In this document: positions 30,854 to 41,416 of the stretch, one piece after another
Layout of the letters: every line of letters begins with the position of its first letter
How positions within the stretch are numbered: the stretch's first letter is position 1
The notes under the pieces: model-generated
What the model saw: the letters and a program-made list of their open reading frames with translations, nothing else
The model's database searches: none
What the model was told of the DNA's origin: nothing
Position numbers and translations under genes: made by a program
Source of the DNA: an uncultured Vibrio sp.
Lineage (GTDB): Bacteria > Pseudomonadota > Gammaproteobacteria > Enterobacterales > Vibrionaceae
DNA: 64,000 nucleotides
Assembly: GCA_947504195.1 (NCBI GenBank)
Contig: CANNGN010000007.1
Coordinates: 1 to 64,000, forward strand
Reading direction: 5' to 3'

Positions 30854-32713
30854 GTGCTAAACCGTTATCCGTTATGGAAATATATAATGGTGGTATTGGT
30901 GATCGCCACTACCGCTCTTTATGCACTTCCAAATCTCTACGGTGAAGATCCAGCTATTCAAGTAACCGGAGCGCGTGGCGCTTCTGTTACTATGTCTACG
31001 TTGGATACTGTCACTCAAGCTCTTGATAAAGAGAGTCTTTCCTATAAATCGGCTGCCCTTGAAAATGGCTCGATATTAGTTCGCTTTAATGAAACTGATA
31101 CGCAAATTAATGCTCGTGATGTCATCACTGAAGCATTAACAGGCGAATCGGCTGTTGTTGCATTAAACCTTGCGGCGGCTACCCCAGATTGGCTTTCGTC
31201 AATTGGTGGTTCACCAATGAAGCTCGGACTTGATCTACGTGGCGGGGTGCATTTCTTAATGGAAGTGGACATGAACGCCGCTATGGAGAAGCTGATTTCC
31301 CAAGAAGAAGATGCAATTCGTACCGAACTACGCGAGGAAAGTCTGCGTTATAGTTCTATTCGAGTCATCGATAACCAATGGGTAGAAGCAGCCTTTCGTA
31401 GTGAAGAGTTAGCGGATAAAGCATTATCGGTGTTGAGATCAAACCATCAGGATATGACCTTCACAACTCAGGCTGCAAATGGTCGCTTCAATGTAAGAGG
31501 GCAATATACCGAAGCTCGCTTACAAGAAGTACGTAATTATGCGGTCGAGCAAAATATTACGATATTACGTAACCGTGTTAATGAGCTTGGTGTTGCTGAG
31601 CCGCTAGTTCAACGCCAAGGTGCAAGTCGTATCGTAGTTGAATTACCGGGTGTACAAGATACAGCTCGTGCCAAAGAAATTTTGGGTGCGACGGCAACTC
31701 TAGAGTTCCGTGAAGTTGACTCAAGCGTAGATTTGGTTGCCGCTGCTGCTGGACGTGTTCCCGCAGGACGTGAAATAAAGCCTGATCGTGATGGGCGTCC
31801 GGTCGTATTGCTAAAACGCGTTATCTTAGGTGGCTCAAGTATTACCGACGCAAGTTCGAGCAGCGATGAATATGGTCGTCCTCAGGTAAATATTTCGCTT
31901 GATAGTGAAGGTGGCAATAAAATGGCCAACTTCTCTAAAAATAATGTCGGTAAGTTAATGGCGACCGTTTTTGCAGAATACAAAGACAGTGGTCGTAAGA
32001 CTGAAGACGGCAAAGTTATTCTTGCTAAAAATGAAGAAGTGATTAACCAAGCGACGATTCAAACCGCACTTGGACGTAGCTTCCGTATTACGGGTATAGA
32101 TTCGGCTTCTGAAGCTCATAATCTTGCATTGTTATTACGTGCTGGTGCTCTAATTGCACCGATTTCAATAGTTGAAGAGCGAACCATTGGTCCTTCTATG
32201 GGGCAGCAGAACATTGACCAAGGTATCCAAGCGTGTATCTGGGGTATGGTTGCTGTAATGCTATTTGCGATTGTCTATTATCGTAAGTTTGGTGTTATTG
32301 CTAACGTCGCGCTTTTGGCGAACCTTATTTGTATCGTAGGTATTATGTCGATGATTCCTGGAGCGACGATGACGTTACCTGGTATTGCCGGTATCGTATT
32401 GACTGTTGGTATGGCCGTGGATGCAAACGTACTGATATTTGAACGTATTCGTGAAGAGTTGCGTGAGGGTAAGAACCCACAACAAGCAATTCATCAAGGT
32501 TATGCAAATGCCTTTAGTACGATTGCCGATGCCAATATCACCACTTTGATAACCGCGATTATTCTATTTGCTGTCGGTACAGGTGCAATCAAGGGCTTTG
32601 CCGTAACACTATCGATTGGTATTTTGACTTCAATGTTTACCGCGATTGTTGGTACACGTTGCATCGTCAATTTTGCTTACGGCGGTAAGCGAATCAAGAA
32701 ATTGTCGATCTAA
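30854..32713 (+). CDS. secD: Protein translocase subunit SecD
   Basis: 619 aa, with a GTG start preceded by GAGGA. The first membrane helix (9-27) is followed by a large periplasmic region with P1 head and base ([16 protein letters not shown] is the D1 motif). Five further helices form the RND-like core with [26 protein letters not shown] (D4). SecDF uses the proton gradient to help pull proteins through SecYEG. It lies 20 nt after yajC and 17 nt before secF. Confidence 0.97.
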   Translation: MLNRYPLWKYIMVVLVIATTALYALPNLYGEDPAIQVTGARGASVTMSTLDTVTQALDKESLSYKSAALENGSILVRFNETDTQINARDVITEALTGESAVVALNLAAATPDWLSSIGGSPMKLGLDLRGGVHFLMEVDMNAAMEKLISQEEDAIRTELREESLRYSSIRVIDNQWVEAAFRSEELADKALSVLRSNHQDMTFTTQAANGRFNVRGQYTEARLQEVRNYAVEQNITILRNRVNELGVAEPLVQRQGASRIVVELPGVQDTARAKEILGATATLEFREVDSSVDLVAAAAGRVPAGREIKPDRDGRPVVLLKRVILGGSSITDASSSSDEYGRPQVNISLDSEGGNKMANFSKNNVGKLMATVFAEYKDSGRKTEDGKVILAKNEEVINQATIQTALGRSFRITGIDSASEAHNLALLLRAGALIAPISIVEERTIGPSMGQQNIDQGIQACIWGMVAVMLFAIVYYRKFGVIANVALLANLICIVGIMSMIPGATMTLPGIAGIVLTVGMAVDANVLIFERIREELREGKNPQQAIHQGYANAFSTIADANITTLITAIILFAVGTGAIKGFAVTLSIGILTSMFTAIVGTRCIVNFAYGGKRIKKLSI

Positions 32714-32730
32714 GGGGTTAGTCAAAAGAT

Positions 32731-33681
32731 ATGTTTCAATTATTAAAGACCAATAACATCATCGACTTCATGCGCTGGTCGAAGTTTGCGTTTATTTTCT
32801 CTATCGTTTTGATCATTGGATCGATTGCGACTGTTTCAACAAAAGGACTCAATTGGGGACTCGACTTTACTGGCGGGACTTTGATTGAAGTTGGATTTGA
32901 AGAGCCAGCTGATCTTGAATTGGTTCGAGCTTCGCTTGATAGCAATGGTTTTGGCGATGCAACGGTTCAAAACTTTGGTTCAGCTAGAGAGGTATTGGTT
33001 CGTTTACGACCTCGAGCAGAGCTTTCTGGCGAAACGTTGGGAAATCAAATTCTTGATTCGATAAAACAAGGTACTGGAGAGCAGGTTGAAATGCGCCGTA
33101 TCGAGTTTGTCGGGCCAAATGTTGGTGACGAACTGACCGAAGCGGGTGGTTTAGCAATCATTGCGTCACTGTTGTGTATTTTGATGTATGTGACGTTTCG
33201 TTTTGAATGGCGTTTATCGGCAGGTGCTGTATTGGCCTTAGCCCATGACGTTACTATAACGCTTGGTGTATTTTCACTTCTTCAAATTGAAGTAGACCTT
33301 ACAATTGTTGCTGCGTTGCTTACCGTTGTTGGTTATTCATTGAATGATACCATCGTTGTATTTGACCGGATTCGTGAAAACTTCCGTAAAATGCGTAAAG
33401 GCGAACCAGCACATGTAATGAACAACTCCATAACACAAACGTTAAGTCGAACCTTGATTACATCAGCAACGACCTTATTCGTTGTTGTTGCACTGTTCAT
33501 GAAAGGTGGGGCATTAATTCACGGTTTTGCACTTGCACTATTGCTTGGTATTACAGTTGGTACTTACTCTTCAATCTACGTTGCTTCGGCTCTAGCATTG
33601 AAACTGGGTATTACTCGTGAACACTTGATGCCACCTCAAATTGAGAAAGAAGGCGCCGATCAAGACGAGCTATTACCATAA
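32731..33681 (+). CDS. secF: Protein translocase subunit SecF
   Basis: 316 aa with six membrane helices. Family motifs are GLNWGLDFTGGTLIEV (F1), FVGPNVGDEL, and VVGYSLNDTIVVFDRIREN (F4). It pairs with SecD. It is the last gene of the queA-tgt-yajC-secD-secF unit, closed by a strong terminator shared with suhB. Confidence 0.97.
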   Translation: MFQLLKTNNIIDFMRWSKFAFIFSIVLIIGSIATVSTKGLNWGLDFTGGTLIEVGFEEPADLELVRASLDSNGFGDATVQNFGSAREVLVRLRPRAELSGETLGNQILDSIKQGTGEQVEMRRIEFVGPNVGDELTEAGGLAIIASLLCILMYVTFRFEWRLSAGAVLALAHDVTITLGVFSLLQIEVDLTIVAALLTVVGYSLNDTIVVFDRIRENFRKMRKGEPAHVMNNSITQTLSRTLITSATTLFVVVALFMKGGALIHGFALALLLGITVGTYSSIYVASALALKLGITREHLMPPQIEKEGADQDELLP

Positions 33682-33725
33682 TCTGGTCTTAGATTAAGAG
33701 TTAAATCACTATAAGTGATAGGCAT

Positions 33726-33757
33726 AAAAAAACCGCTGAAGATTCAGCGGTTTTTTT
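33726..33757. terminator. Bidirectional terminator between secF and suhB
   Basis: Stem AAAAACCGCTGA / TCAGCGGTTTTT around a 4-nt loop, with seven T on the secF side and a run of A (T on the other strand) on the suhB side. Confidence 0.93.
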
Positions 33758-33781
33758 GTTTATAAAGAGAGCGTTACTGGA

Positions 33782-34585
33782 TTATTTAAGAAGCGCTTCA
33801 CTTCCATTTTCGCGAATATGCTTAAGAATGGATTTAACCAAACGTGGGCTAGATGCGACAATATTTCCAGACTTCATATAATCAGTGCCACCAGAGAAAT
33901 CGGTAACGATCGCACCAGCTTCACGAGCAATCAAATCCCCAGCAGCGATGTCCCAAGGTTTCAAACCGATTTCAAAGAAACCATCTACACGGTTGGCTGA
34001 GAAATAACACAAATCAAGCGCAGCAGAACCAGTGCGGCGGAAGTCAGCGACTTCAGAAAATAGTGAAGAAATGATTTTTAGATATGATTCAGCATGTTGC
34101 TTTTGTTTCGCTGGGAATCCAGTCGCCAAAATCGTACCTGAAAGCTCTTTTTTCAGCGCAACACGAAGACGCATGTTGTTAAGCTGAGCACCTGAACCAC
34201 GAGTGGCAGAAAATAGCTCGTTACGGATCGGATCATACACACAGCCAACTTCCGTTTTGCCTTTCATACGAACGGCAATTGAAATAGCAAAATGAGGGAA
34301 ACCATTGATAAAGTTTGATGTGCCATCCAGTGGGTCGATGATCCATTGTACTTCTTTATCTCTTCCTTCAATTGCGCCACTTTCCTCTGCCATAATGCAG
34401 TGGTCAGGGTAAGCAGTTTGAATGATATCGATAATAATGGCTTCAGCTTCTTTGTCGATATTAGTAACAAAGTCATTATTGCCTTTTGATGATGCGATGA
34501 TGGCATCAGTATTTTCTAGCGATTTAACTATATGATTGCCTGCTTTTCGCGCAGCGCGAATAGCAATGTTTAGCATTGGATGCAT
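33782..34585 (-). CDS. suhB: Inositol-1-monophosphatase SuhB
   Basis: 267 aa, as in E. coli SuhB. Metal-site motifs are [24 protein letters not shown] and [15 protein letters not shown] near the C-terminus. Besides phosphatase activity, SuhB is known to join the rRNA antitermination complex with NusA/NusG. It is convergent with secF and divergent from trmJ across 183 bp. Confidence 0.97.
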   Translation of the reverse strand: MHPMLNIAIRAARKAGNHIVKSLENTDAIIASSKGNNDFVTNIDKEAEAIIIDIIQTAYPDHCIMAEESGAIEGRDKEVQWIIDPLDGTSNFINGFPHFAISIAVRMKGKTEVGCVYDPIRNELFSATRGSGAQLNNMRLRVALKKELSGTILATGFPAKQKQHAESYLKIISSLFSEVADFRRTGSAALDLCYFSANRVDGFFEIGLKPWDIAAGDLIAREAGAIVTDFSGGTDYMKSGNIVASSPRLVKSILKHIRENGSEALLK

Positions 34586-34768
34586 ACGTATTTCCCAGCG
34601 GATGTTAAAGAACGAAAAAGCGACGGCGAGTATACCAAAGTAATCAAAAAAGGGAAGTGGTTAAATTATGTTCTATTGACGAATGTAGTTCGGTCTGTAG
34701 GAACACTTTTCTTGTTGATGTGGTATATTTCCCTTCTAAAATTCCCTACTCTAAGGATGCATTTTTTC

Positions 34769-35503
34769 ATGCTCGATCAAGTTAACGTTGTTCTCGTTGG
34801 GACGTCTCATTCCGGTAATATCGGATCTGCGGCTCGTGCAATGAAAGTAATGGGGTTGAGCCGTATGATATTGGTCGATCCACAGTGTGAAGTGGATGCT
34901 CAAGCTATTGCGCTCGCGGCAGGTGCAAGTGATATTGCGTTAAATGCTCGCATCGTTGAGACAGTGGCGGAAGCAGTACAAGAGTGTGGCTTAGTGGTAG
35001 GAACGAGTGCTCGCTCGCGAACTCTAGATTGGCCGATGATGAATTCAAGAGAATGTGGTGAGAAGCTTGCTCAAGAAGGCCAGCGCCATCAAGTCGCTTT
35101 AGTTTTTGGTCGCGAACGCACTGGCTTAACCAATGAAGAGTTGCAACTTTGTCATTATCATGTCGCAATTCCAGCGAACCCAGAATACAGTTCACTGAAT
35201 TTGGCGATGGCAGTACAAACGCTTAGTTATGAAATACGGATGGCATATCTTGATAACGAGTCAAAAAAAGCAACGGTTGAGCAAGAGATAAAAGACTACC
35301 CACATCACAAAGAGTTGGAAATGTTCTATCAACACCTTGAAAGTGTCTTAGTGAATACCCAGTTTATAGAGCAAGATAAGCCAAACCAAGTTATGAATAA
35401 ATTACGCCGTCTATATAGTCGTGCCCGACCAGAATCACAAGAACTAAACATTATGCGTGGCATTCTAACTGCGATAAATAAGTCGATTATACTGAAGAAA
35501 TAA
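34769..35503 (+). CDS. trmJ: tRNA (cytidine/uridine-32-2'-O)-methyltransferase TrmJ
   Basis: 244 aa from the ATG at 34769 ([20 protein letters not shown]). The open frame extends 63 codons further but without family similarity. SPOUT-class features are [19 protein letters not shown] near the start, [15 protein letters not shown] and the knot motif [17 protein letters not shown]. It methylates ribose 32 in several tRNAs. The AAGGA at 34752-34756 is about 12 nt from the start, which is long but acceptable. Confidence 0.95.
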   Translation: MLDQVNVVLVGTSHSGNIGSAARAMKVMGLSRMILVDPQCEVDAQAIALAAGASDIALNARIVETVAEAVQECGLVVGTSARSRTLDWPMMNSRECGEKLAQEGQRHQVALVFGRERTGLTNEELQLCHYHVAIPANPEYSSLNLAMAVQTLSYEIRMAYLDNESKKATVEQEIKDYPHHKELEMFYQHLESVLVNTQFIEQDKPNQVMNKLRRLYSRARPESQELNIMRGILTAINKSIILKK

Positions 35504-35524
35504 CCTTGCTGAGTTAGGGGGTAA

Positions 35525-35574
35525 ATACTTGACTAAAATAGTCAAATTAATACTTGACCATTTTAGTCAGGTAT
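35525..35574 (+). promoter_or_regulatory. Two abutting type-1 IscR sites
   Basis: Site 1 spans 35525-35549 (ATACTTGACTAAAATAGTCA core) and site 2 spans 35550-35574 (ATACTTGACCATTTTAGTCA core). Both fit the 25-bp type-1 IscR motif with TTGAC and GTCA arms. They abut without a gap, 40 nt before iscR, so [2Fe-2S]-IscR autorepression of the operon is expected. Confidence 0.9.
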
Positions 35575-35614
35575 GAAAAAATTCTGTCCACATAAACGGT
35601 GTGGAAAATAGAAT

Positions 35615-36112
35615 ATGAGACTTACATCAAAAGGAAGATATGCAGTTACTGCGATACTCGACGTAGCTCTGAATTCACAAGATAACCCCGTCCCATTGGC
35701 GGATATCTCCGAACGTCAGGGAATTTCGCTGTCTTACCTAGAGCAATTATTTGCTAAGTTACGTAAAGCAGGCTTGGTAGCAAGTGTACGTGGTCCGGGA
35801 GGTGGTTATCGCCTCGGTCAGGAACCCGATACTATTTCGGTTGGTCATGTCATTGATGCAGTTGATGAATCCGTTGATGCCACGAAATGCGCAGGTAAAG
35901 GCGATTGCCAAGGCGGGGTTCGCTGCTTAACACACACATTATGGTGTGATTTAAGCTCTCGCATTAGCGATTTCCTCAATAACATAACTCTTGGTCAATT
36001 GATGGTAGACAATAATGTCTTAGATATTGCAGACCGCCAAGAAATCGAATTAACAGTAAATCATGGACATGCGACTCAAAGCGTTAATTCAAACGTTAGT
36101 GTTCGTTCATAG
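35615..36112 (+). CDS. iscR: Iron-sulfur cluster regulator IscR
   Basis: 165 aa Rrf2-family regulator. The helix-turn-helix spans about 8-62 ([33 protein letters not shown]). Cluster ligands are the three cysteines in [17 protein letters not shown] plus the following His. It represses the isc operon when carrying [2Fe-2S]. First gene of the operon. Confidence 0.98.
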   Translation: MRLTSKGRYAVTAILDVALNSQDNPVPLADISERQGISLSYLEQLFAKLRKAGLVASVRGPGGGYRLGQEPDTISVGHVIDAVDESVDATKCAGKGDCQGGVRCLTHTLWCDLSSRISDFLNNITLGQLMVDNNVLDIADRQEIELTVNHGHATQSVNSNVSVRS

Positions 36113-36138
36113 TCGTTTTGTCTACATTGGAGTAAAGA

Positions 36139-37353
36139 ATGAAACTGCCTATTTATTTTGATTATTCAGCAACATGTCCTGTTGATCAACGCGTTGCCGA
36201 AAAAATGGTTCAATGCATGACGATGGATGGAAATTTTGGAAATCCAGCTTCTCGTTCACATCGTTATGGTTGGCAGGCAGAGGAAGTGGTAGACACGGCA
36301 CGTGAGCAAATTGCTGATTTGTTGAATGCAGATCCTCGAGAAATTGTGTTTACCTCTGGAGCAACAGAGTCTGATAACCTTGCCATTAAGGGTGCTGCTC
36401 ACTTTTATGGCAAGAAAGGCAAGCATATTATTACCTGTAAAACCGAGCATAAAGCGGTTTTAGATCCATGTCGTCAATTAGAACGTGAAGGCTTTGAAGT
36501 TACTTACCTCGCACCTGAAAGCAATGGATTAATCGATCTTGCTAAATTAGAAGCGGCGATGCGTGAAGACACTATTCTCGTGTCTATTATGCATGTGAAT
36601 AATGAAATTGGTGTGATACAAGATATCGCAGCAATTGGTGAGTTATGCCGTGAGCGTAAAGTTGTATTCCATGTTGATGCGGCTCAGTCAGCGGGTAAGC
36701 TACCGATTGATGTTCAAGAACTTAAAGTAGATTTAATTTCACTTTCTGCTCATAAAATATACGGTCCTAAAGGTATTGGTGCTTTATATGTAAGCCGTAA
36801 ACCTCGTATCCGTTTAGAAGCGCAGATGCATGGTGGTGGCCATGAACGTGGTTTCCGTTCTGGTACTCTTGCAACTCACCAAATTGTTGGAATGGGCGAA
36901 GCTTTCCGAGTTGCAAAACTCGATATGCAAAAGGATTATGATCATGCACTCGCGCTGCGTAATCGTTTGTTAGAGGGTGTAAAAGATATGGAAGCCGTCA
37001 CCGTCAATGGTGATCTAGAGCAACGTGTTCCTCACAACTTAAATGTAAGCTTTGCCTTTGTTGAAGGTGAGTCTCTATTAATGTCACTAAAAGATCTAGC
37101 AGTGTCATCTGGTAGCGCATGTACGTCGGCGAGCCTTGAACCGTCTTATGTATTACGAGCATTAGGTCTCGATGATGAACTTGCACACAGCTCAGTACGC
37201 TTTTCTTTCGGTCGTTTTACCACTGAAGAGGAAATCGATTATGCTGTGGAACAAATTCGAGTAGCAGTAACGAAATTACGCGACATGTCACCTCTATGGG
37301 ATATGTATAAAGAGGGAGTTGATTTAAGCACCGTAGAATGGGCGCATCACTAA
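36139..37353 (+). CDS. iscS: Cysteine desulfurase IscS
   Basis: 404 aa PLP enzyme. The PLP lysine is in [17 protein letters not shown] and the sulfur-carrying Cys is in [17 protein letters not shown]. It supplies persulfide to IscU and to tRNA thiolation. It starts 26 nt after iscR and is followed by iscU after 29 nt. Confidence 0.98.
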   Translation: MKLPIYFDYSATCPVDQRVAEKMVQCMTMDGNFGNPASRSHRYGWQAEEVVDTAREQIADLLNADPREIVFTSGATESDNLAIKGAAHFYGKKGKHIITCKTEHKAVLDPCRQLEREGFEVTYLAPESNGLIDLAKLEAAMREDTILVSIMHVNNEIGVIQDIAAIGELCRERKVVFHVDAAQSAGKLPIDVQELKVDLISLSAHKIYGPKGIGALYVSRKPRIRLEAQMHGGGHERGFRSGTLATHQIVGMGEAFRVAKLDMQKDYDHALALRNRLLEGVKDMEAVTVNGDLEQRVPHNLNVSFAFVEGESLLMSLKDLAVSSGSACTSASLEPSYVLRALGLDDELAHSSVRFSFGRFTTEEEIDYAVEQIRVAVTKLRDMSPLWDMYKEGVDLSTVEWAHH

Positions 37354-37382
37354 TCACTTCAAACAGATAGAGGGAAATAATT

Positions 37383-37766
37383 ATGGCTTATAGCGAAAAA
37401 GTAATCGATCATTACGAAAATCCACGCAACGTTGGCGCTTTTGATAAAGAAGATCCAAGTATTGGTAGTGGTATGGTTGGCGCACCCGCATGTGGTGATG
37501 TAATGAAACTTCAGATCAAAGTATCTGAAGAGGGCATTATCGAAGATGCTAAGTTTAAAACGTACGGTTGTGGTAGTGCAATCGCATCGAGTTCGTTGGT
37601 AACAGAGTGGGTAAAAGGCAAGTCACTTGAAGAAGCGGCCGCATTGAAGAACTCTGAAATTGCAGAAGAGCTTGAGCTTCCTCCGGTAAAAGTTCACTGT
37701 TCAATTCTTGCAGAAGATGCGATTAAGGCAGCTGTTGCCGATTACAAGCAAAAGCACGACGCATAA
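37383..37766 (+). CDS. iscU: Iron-sulfur scaffold IscU
   Basis: 127 aa. Cluster cysteines are in GAPACGDVM, YGCGSAIASS and KVHCSILAED. LPPVKVHCS contains the LPPVK motif recognised by HscA. It assembles [2Fe-2S] clusters with sulfur from IscS. A strong hairpin separates it from iscA. Confidence 0.98.
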   Translation: MAYSEKVIDHYENPRNVGAFDKEDPSIGSGMVGAPACGDVMKLQIKVSEEGIIEDAKFKTYGCGSAIASSSLVTEWVKGKSLEEAAALKNSEIAEELELPPVKVHCSILAEDAIKAAVADYKQKHDA

Positions 37767-37777
37767 CAAGTAGTCTG

Positions 37778-37804
37778 ATTGGGAGTCTCAGATAGACTCC
37801 CAAT
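37778..37804 (+). terminator. Perfect 11-bp hairpin between iscU and iscA
   Basis: ATTGGGAGTCT (37778-37788), loop CAGAT, AGACTCCCAAT (37794-37804), followed by a U-rich stretch (TTAATTTATTTC and later TTTTTT at 37831). It resembles a partial terminator or mRNA-stabilising/processing element inside the isc operon. Confidence 0.75.
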
Positions 37805-37846
37805 TTAATTTATTTCAATTATTTATATTTTTTAAGGTTTAGCGGT

Positions 37847-38170
37847 ATGGGCATCACATTATCAGAAGCTGCTGCAACACGAGTTAGAAACTTTTTGGAT
37901 AACCGTGGAAAAGGCTTTGGCCTGCGTTTAGGCGTTAGAACTACTGGCTGTTCTGGTATGGCCTATGTGCTTGAATTTGTAGATGATGTAAATGAAGAAG
38001 ATCAAGTCTTCGAAGATCACGGAGTTAACGTTGTTGTTGACCCTAAAAGTTTGGTTTATCTCGATGGCACTCAACTTGATTATGTTAAACAAGGCTTAAA
38101 TGAAGGCTTTGAATTTAACAACCCAAATATTAAAGGCGAGTGTGGTTGTGGCGAGAGCTTCAACGTTTAA
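37847..38170 (+). CDS. iscA: A-type iron-sulfur carrier IscA
   Basis: 107 aa. The three cluster cysteines are in TTGCSGMAY and GECGCGESF, the A-type signature. It carries clusters from IscU to targets. 80 nt separate it from iscU, with a hairpin in the gap. Confidence 0.97.
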   Translation: MGITLSEAAATRVRNFLDNRGKGFGLRLGVRTTGCSGMAYVLEFVDDVNEEDQVFEDHGVNVVVDPKSLVYLDGTQLDYVKQGLNEGFEFNNPNIKGECGCGESFNV

Positions 38171-38245
38171 ATTGAACGATGCTAGCGCGAAACGTTAATT
38201 TATGTTGTTAGCGGTGAACACCGAAAGTTCAGGATTAAATCTTCC

Positions 38246-38761
38246 ATGAGTTATTTCAAATTATTTGAGCTGCCAGAACATTTTTCACTTGATGGCAGTT
38301 TTCTCGCTTCTCAGTTCCGAGAGTTGCAAAAGCGTTTTCATCCAGACAATGTTGCCACGGGTAGTGAGAAAGAAAAGTTGGCAGCTGTTCAAAAAGCGTC
38401 TGAAATCAATGATGCTTATCAAGTATTGAAGAACCCTATCACTCGAGCAGAGTATATGTTGGCCATCAATGGTGTTGATATCCGTGGTGAGCAGCAAACA
38501 ATGCAAGATCCCGAATTTTTAATGCAACAGATGCTTTTACGAGAAGAGCTAGAAGAGATTGAATCTTCCAGTGATGTGGAAGCTGCACTGTTTGACTTTG
38601 ATGGTAAGGTTGGGGAACAGTATAAAGCCATGCTTAAGGCTGTGGCGGTTGAATTAGAAGAATCTCAATGGAATCAAGCAGCATCAACCGTACGAAAGCT
38701 CAAATTTATTGCCAAACTAAAAGATGAAGTGGCGCGAGTAGAAGATAGATTACTCGGGTAA
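38246..38761 (+). CDS. hscB: Co-chaperone HscB
   Basis: 171 aa. N-terminal J domain with the HPD motif in KRFHPDN and the aromatic opening YFKLFELPEHFSLD; the C-terminal three-helix domain binds IscU. It stimulates the HscA ATPase during cluster release. 23 nt before hscA. Confidence 0.97.
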   Translation: MSYFKLFELPEHFSLDGSFLASQFRELQKRFHPDNVATGSEKEKLAAVQKASEINDAYQVLKNPITRAEYMLAINGVDIRGEQQTMQDPEFLMQQMLLREELEEIESSSDVEAALFDFDGKVGEQYKAMLKAVAVELEESQWNQAASTVRKLKFIAKLKDEVARVEDRLLG

Positions 38762-38784
38762 CGTCAATATAAAAGGAACGTTCA

Positions 38785-40641
38785 ATGGCATTACTTCAAA
38801 TCGCTGAACCAGGGCAAAGCTCTGCTCCTCATCAGCATAAATTGGCGGCAGGTATCGATTTAGGAACCACAAACTCTTTGGTTACCACGGTACGAAGCGG
38901 CGATGCTCAAGCTTTACGTGATGAGCATGGCGAAGCCATTCTTCCTTCAGTTGTGCATTACAGTGCAGAAGAGACATTGGTAGGGTATGCGGCTAAGGCG
39001 AAAGCGCAAGCCGATCCTGTGAATACGATTATTTCGGTTAAACGCCTTATTGGTCGTTCGCTTGATGACATTAAGCAGCGCTACCCCGATGTGCCTCACG
39101 AATTTTTATCGAGTGAAAACGGGTTACCAATACTTCAAACACCAGCCGGAGATAAGAATCCAGTTCAAGTCTCTGCCGATATATTAAGGGCGCTTGGCCA
39201 ACGAGCTGAACGTGCGCTAGATGGTGAACTTGCTGGCGTTGTAATCACGGTTCCTGCGTATTTCGATGATGCTCAGCGTGCGAGTACCAAAGACGCGGCA
39301 ACACTTGCTGGGCTGCATGTTTTACGTTTACTCAATGAACCAACGGCAGCCGCTATTGCTTACGGTCTCGATTCTGGTCAAGAAGGTGTTATTGCCGTTT
39401 ACGATTTAGGTGGTGGTACCTTTGATATCTCGATTCTTCGATTATCCAAAGGGGTATTTGAAGTTTTAGCGACCGGTGGTGACTCGGCTTTAGGCGGAGA
39501 TGACTTTGACCAACTTATTGCTGATCATATTAAAGAACAAGCTGGCCTCAGTGGTAAACTCGGTGCCAGTGAGTATCGAGCACTTGTTGATGCGGCAAAT
39601 GAAGCTAAAGTGGCACTTTCAAGTGACACTTCCACTTCTGTTTCGGTATTGGGATGGAACGGTACGATTACTCGCGATCAAATGAATGAACTGATTACAC
39701 CATTAGTGAAGAAGACACTACTTTCTTGTCGTCGTGCACTAAAAGATGCTGATGTAAGCAGTGATGATGTTCTTCAAGTGGTTATGGTCGGTGGTTCGAC
39801 TCGTACTCTGTTGGTACGTGAAATGGTCGGAGATTTCTTCGGTCGAGAGCCACTTACTAGCATCAACCCAGATGAAGTGGTTGCGATTGGTGCTGGCATT
39901 CAAGCCGACATTTTGGTTGGCAATAAGCCCGATTCTGAAATGCTATTACTCGATGTTATCCCATTGTCACTTGGTATTGAAACCATGGGCGGTCTTGTTG
40001 AAAAGATCATCCCTCGTAATACCACGATTCCAGTTGCACGTGCCCAAGAATTTACCACATTCAAAGATGGTCAAACGGCAATGACGGTGCACACAGTGCA
40101 AGGCGAACGGGAGATGGTTGATGATTGTCGTTCATTAGCTCGCTTTGCTCTGAAAGGTATCCCACCAATGACGGCTGGTGCTGCTCATATTCGAGTGACC
40201 TACCAAGTGGATGCTGATGGGTTATTGTCGGTAACCGCGATGGAAAAAAGCACGGGCGTTCACGCAGAAATCCAAGTGAAACCTTCTTATGGTTTGAGTG
40301 ACGATGAAGTGGCAAATATGCTCACCGACTCTATGACATTCGCTGAGCAAGACATGCAGCTTCGAGCACTAACTGAGCAGAGAGTTGAATCTGATCGGGT
40401 TATCGAAGGGTTGATCGCGGCGATGCAAGCAGATGGAGATGAGTTGCTCTCAGAACAAGAACGAAATGTCATTCTTGAATCCATCGAGTCCTTAATCGTC
40501 TTACGTAATGGTGAAGATGCCGATGCCATTGAGCAAGGTATCAAAGACATAGATAAAGTGAGCCAAGATTTTGCATCGCGTCGAATGGATAAATCTATTC
40601 GTGCTGCGCTCGCTGGCCAATCTGTAAATGAATTAGAGTAG
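38785..40641 (+). CDS. hscA: Hsp70-type chaperone HscA
   Basis: 618 aa. The Hsp70 ATPase domain has [25 protein letters not shown] and [15 protein letters not shown]. The substrate domain follows from about residue 390. It binds the LPPVK motif of IscU and drives cluster transfer with HscB. The ribosome site is AAAAGGAA; fdx follows after 9 nt. Confidence 0.98.
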   Translation: MALLQIAEPGQSSAPHQHKLAAGIDLGTTNSLVTTVRSGDAQALRDEHGEAILPSVVHYSAEETLVGYAAKAKAQADPVNTIISVKRLIGRSLDDIKQRYPDVPHEFLSSENGLPILQTPAGDKNPVQVSADILRALGQRAERALDGELAGVVITVPAYFDDAQRASTKDAATLAGLHVLRLLNEPTAAAIAYGLDSGQEGVIAVYDLGGGTFDISILRLSKGVFEVLATGGDSALGGDDFDQLIADHIKEQAGLSGKLGASEYRALVDAANEAKVALSSDTSTSVSVLGWNGTITRDQMNELITPLVKKTLLSCRRALKDADVSSDDVLQVVMVGGSTRTLLVREMVGDFFGREPLTSINPDEVVAIGAGIQADILVGNKPDSEMLLLDVIPLSLGIETMGGLVEKIIPRNTTIPVARAQEFTTFKDGQTAMTVHTVQGEREMVDDCRSLARFALKGIPPMTAGAAHIRVTYQVDADGLLSVTAMEKSTGVHAEIQVKPSYGLSDDEVANMLTDSMTFAEQDMQLRALTEQRVESDRVIEGLIAAMQADGDELLSEQERNVILESIESLIVLRNGEDADAIEQGIKDIDKVSQDFASRRMDKSIRAALAGQSVNELE

Positions 40642-40650
40642 AGAAAAAAG

Positions 40651-40989
40651 ATGCCAAAGATTATTGTTCTACCTCATGAAGAACTTTGCCCAGAAGGTGC
40701 GGTACTTGAAGCAAAGACCGGTGAAACCGTACTAGATGTTGCCTTGAAAAACGGCATTGCTATTGAACACGCTTGCGAGAAATCGTGCGCTTGTACGACC
40801 TGTCATGTGATTGTTCGTGAGGGGTTTGACTCATTGCCTGAAAGTGATGAGTTGGAAGATGATATGCTCGACAAAGCATGGGGACTGGAGCCTGAATCTC
40901 GCCTTGGTTGTCAAGCTTCTGTCACTAATGAAGACTTGGTGGTTGAAATTCCGAAGTACACGTTAAACCACGCGTCTGAAGATCATTAA
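40651..40989 (+). CDS. fdx: [2Fe-2S] ferredoxin Fdx
   Basis: 112 aa adrenodoxin-type ferredoxin. Ligands are in EHACEKSCACTTCHV and RLGCQASV. It supplies electrons for cluster assembly by IscS-IscU. 9 nt after hscA. Confidence 0.97.
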   Translation: MPKIIVLPHEELCPEGAVLEAKTGETVLDVALKNGIAIEHACEKSCACTTCHVIVREGFDSLPESDELEDDMLDKAWGLEPESRLGCQASVTNEDLVVEIPKYTLNHASEDH

Positions 40990-41049
40990 TTCATTTACCC
41001 ACGCGAGCGTTATTCGTGTAGGCGATATGCTGATAGATAGGATAAGACT

Positions 41050-41244
41050 ATGAAATGGACAGATTCCCGAGACATAGCCATTGAGCTGTGCGAGCTATAC
41101 CCAGATCTTGAACCAAAGAATGTACGCTTTACCGATTTACATCAATGGATTCTGGATTTAGAAGATTTCGATGATGAGCCAGAGCGATCAAATGAAAAAA
41201 TTTTAGAAGCCGTCATTTTGTGTTGGATGGATGAGATGGATTAG
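41050..41244 (+). CDS. iscX: Iron-sulfur assembly protein IscX
   Basis: 64 aa acidic protein ([39 protein letters not shown]). It binds IscS and iron and modulates cluster assembly. Last isc gene, followed by a terminator. Confidence 0.96.
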   Translation: MKWTDSRDIAIELCELYPDLEPKNVRFTDLHQWILDLEDFDDEPERSNEKILEAVILCWMDEMD

Positions 41245-41290
41245 GCCGCCAACATGGTGTTTTAAATCACAAATTAATGATTATTTAGAG

Positions 41291-41322
41291 AAAAAGCGGA
41301 CGTTTGTTCGCTTTTTTTTATT
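41291..41322 (+). terminator. Terminator after the isc operon
   Basis: Stem AAAAAGCGGAC / GTTCGCTTTTT with a GTTT loop and eight T. It ends the iscR-iscX transcript about 50 nt after iscX. Confidence 0.87.
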
Positions 41323-41416
41323 CAGTTGACATATTTGTCGTTGATAATGCAACATCATTAAGTAATGGTATGAATCTAATGGTGAAAATAACACCACCTA
41401 TGGACAAGGAGAAACC

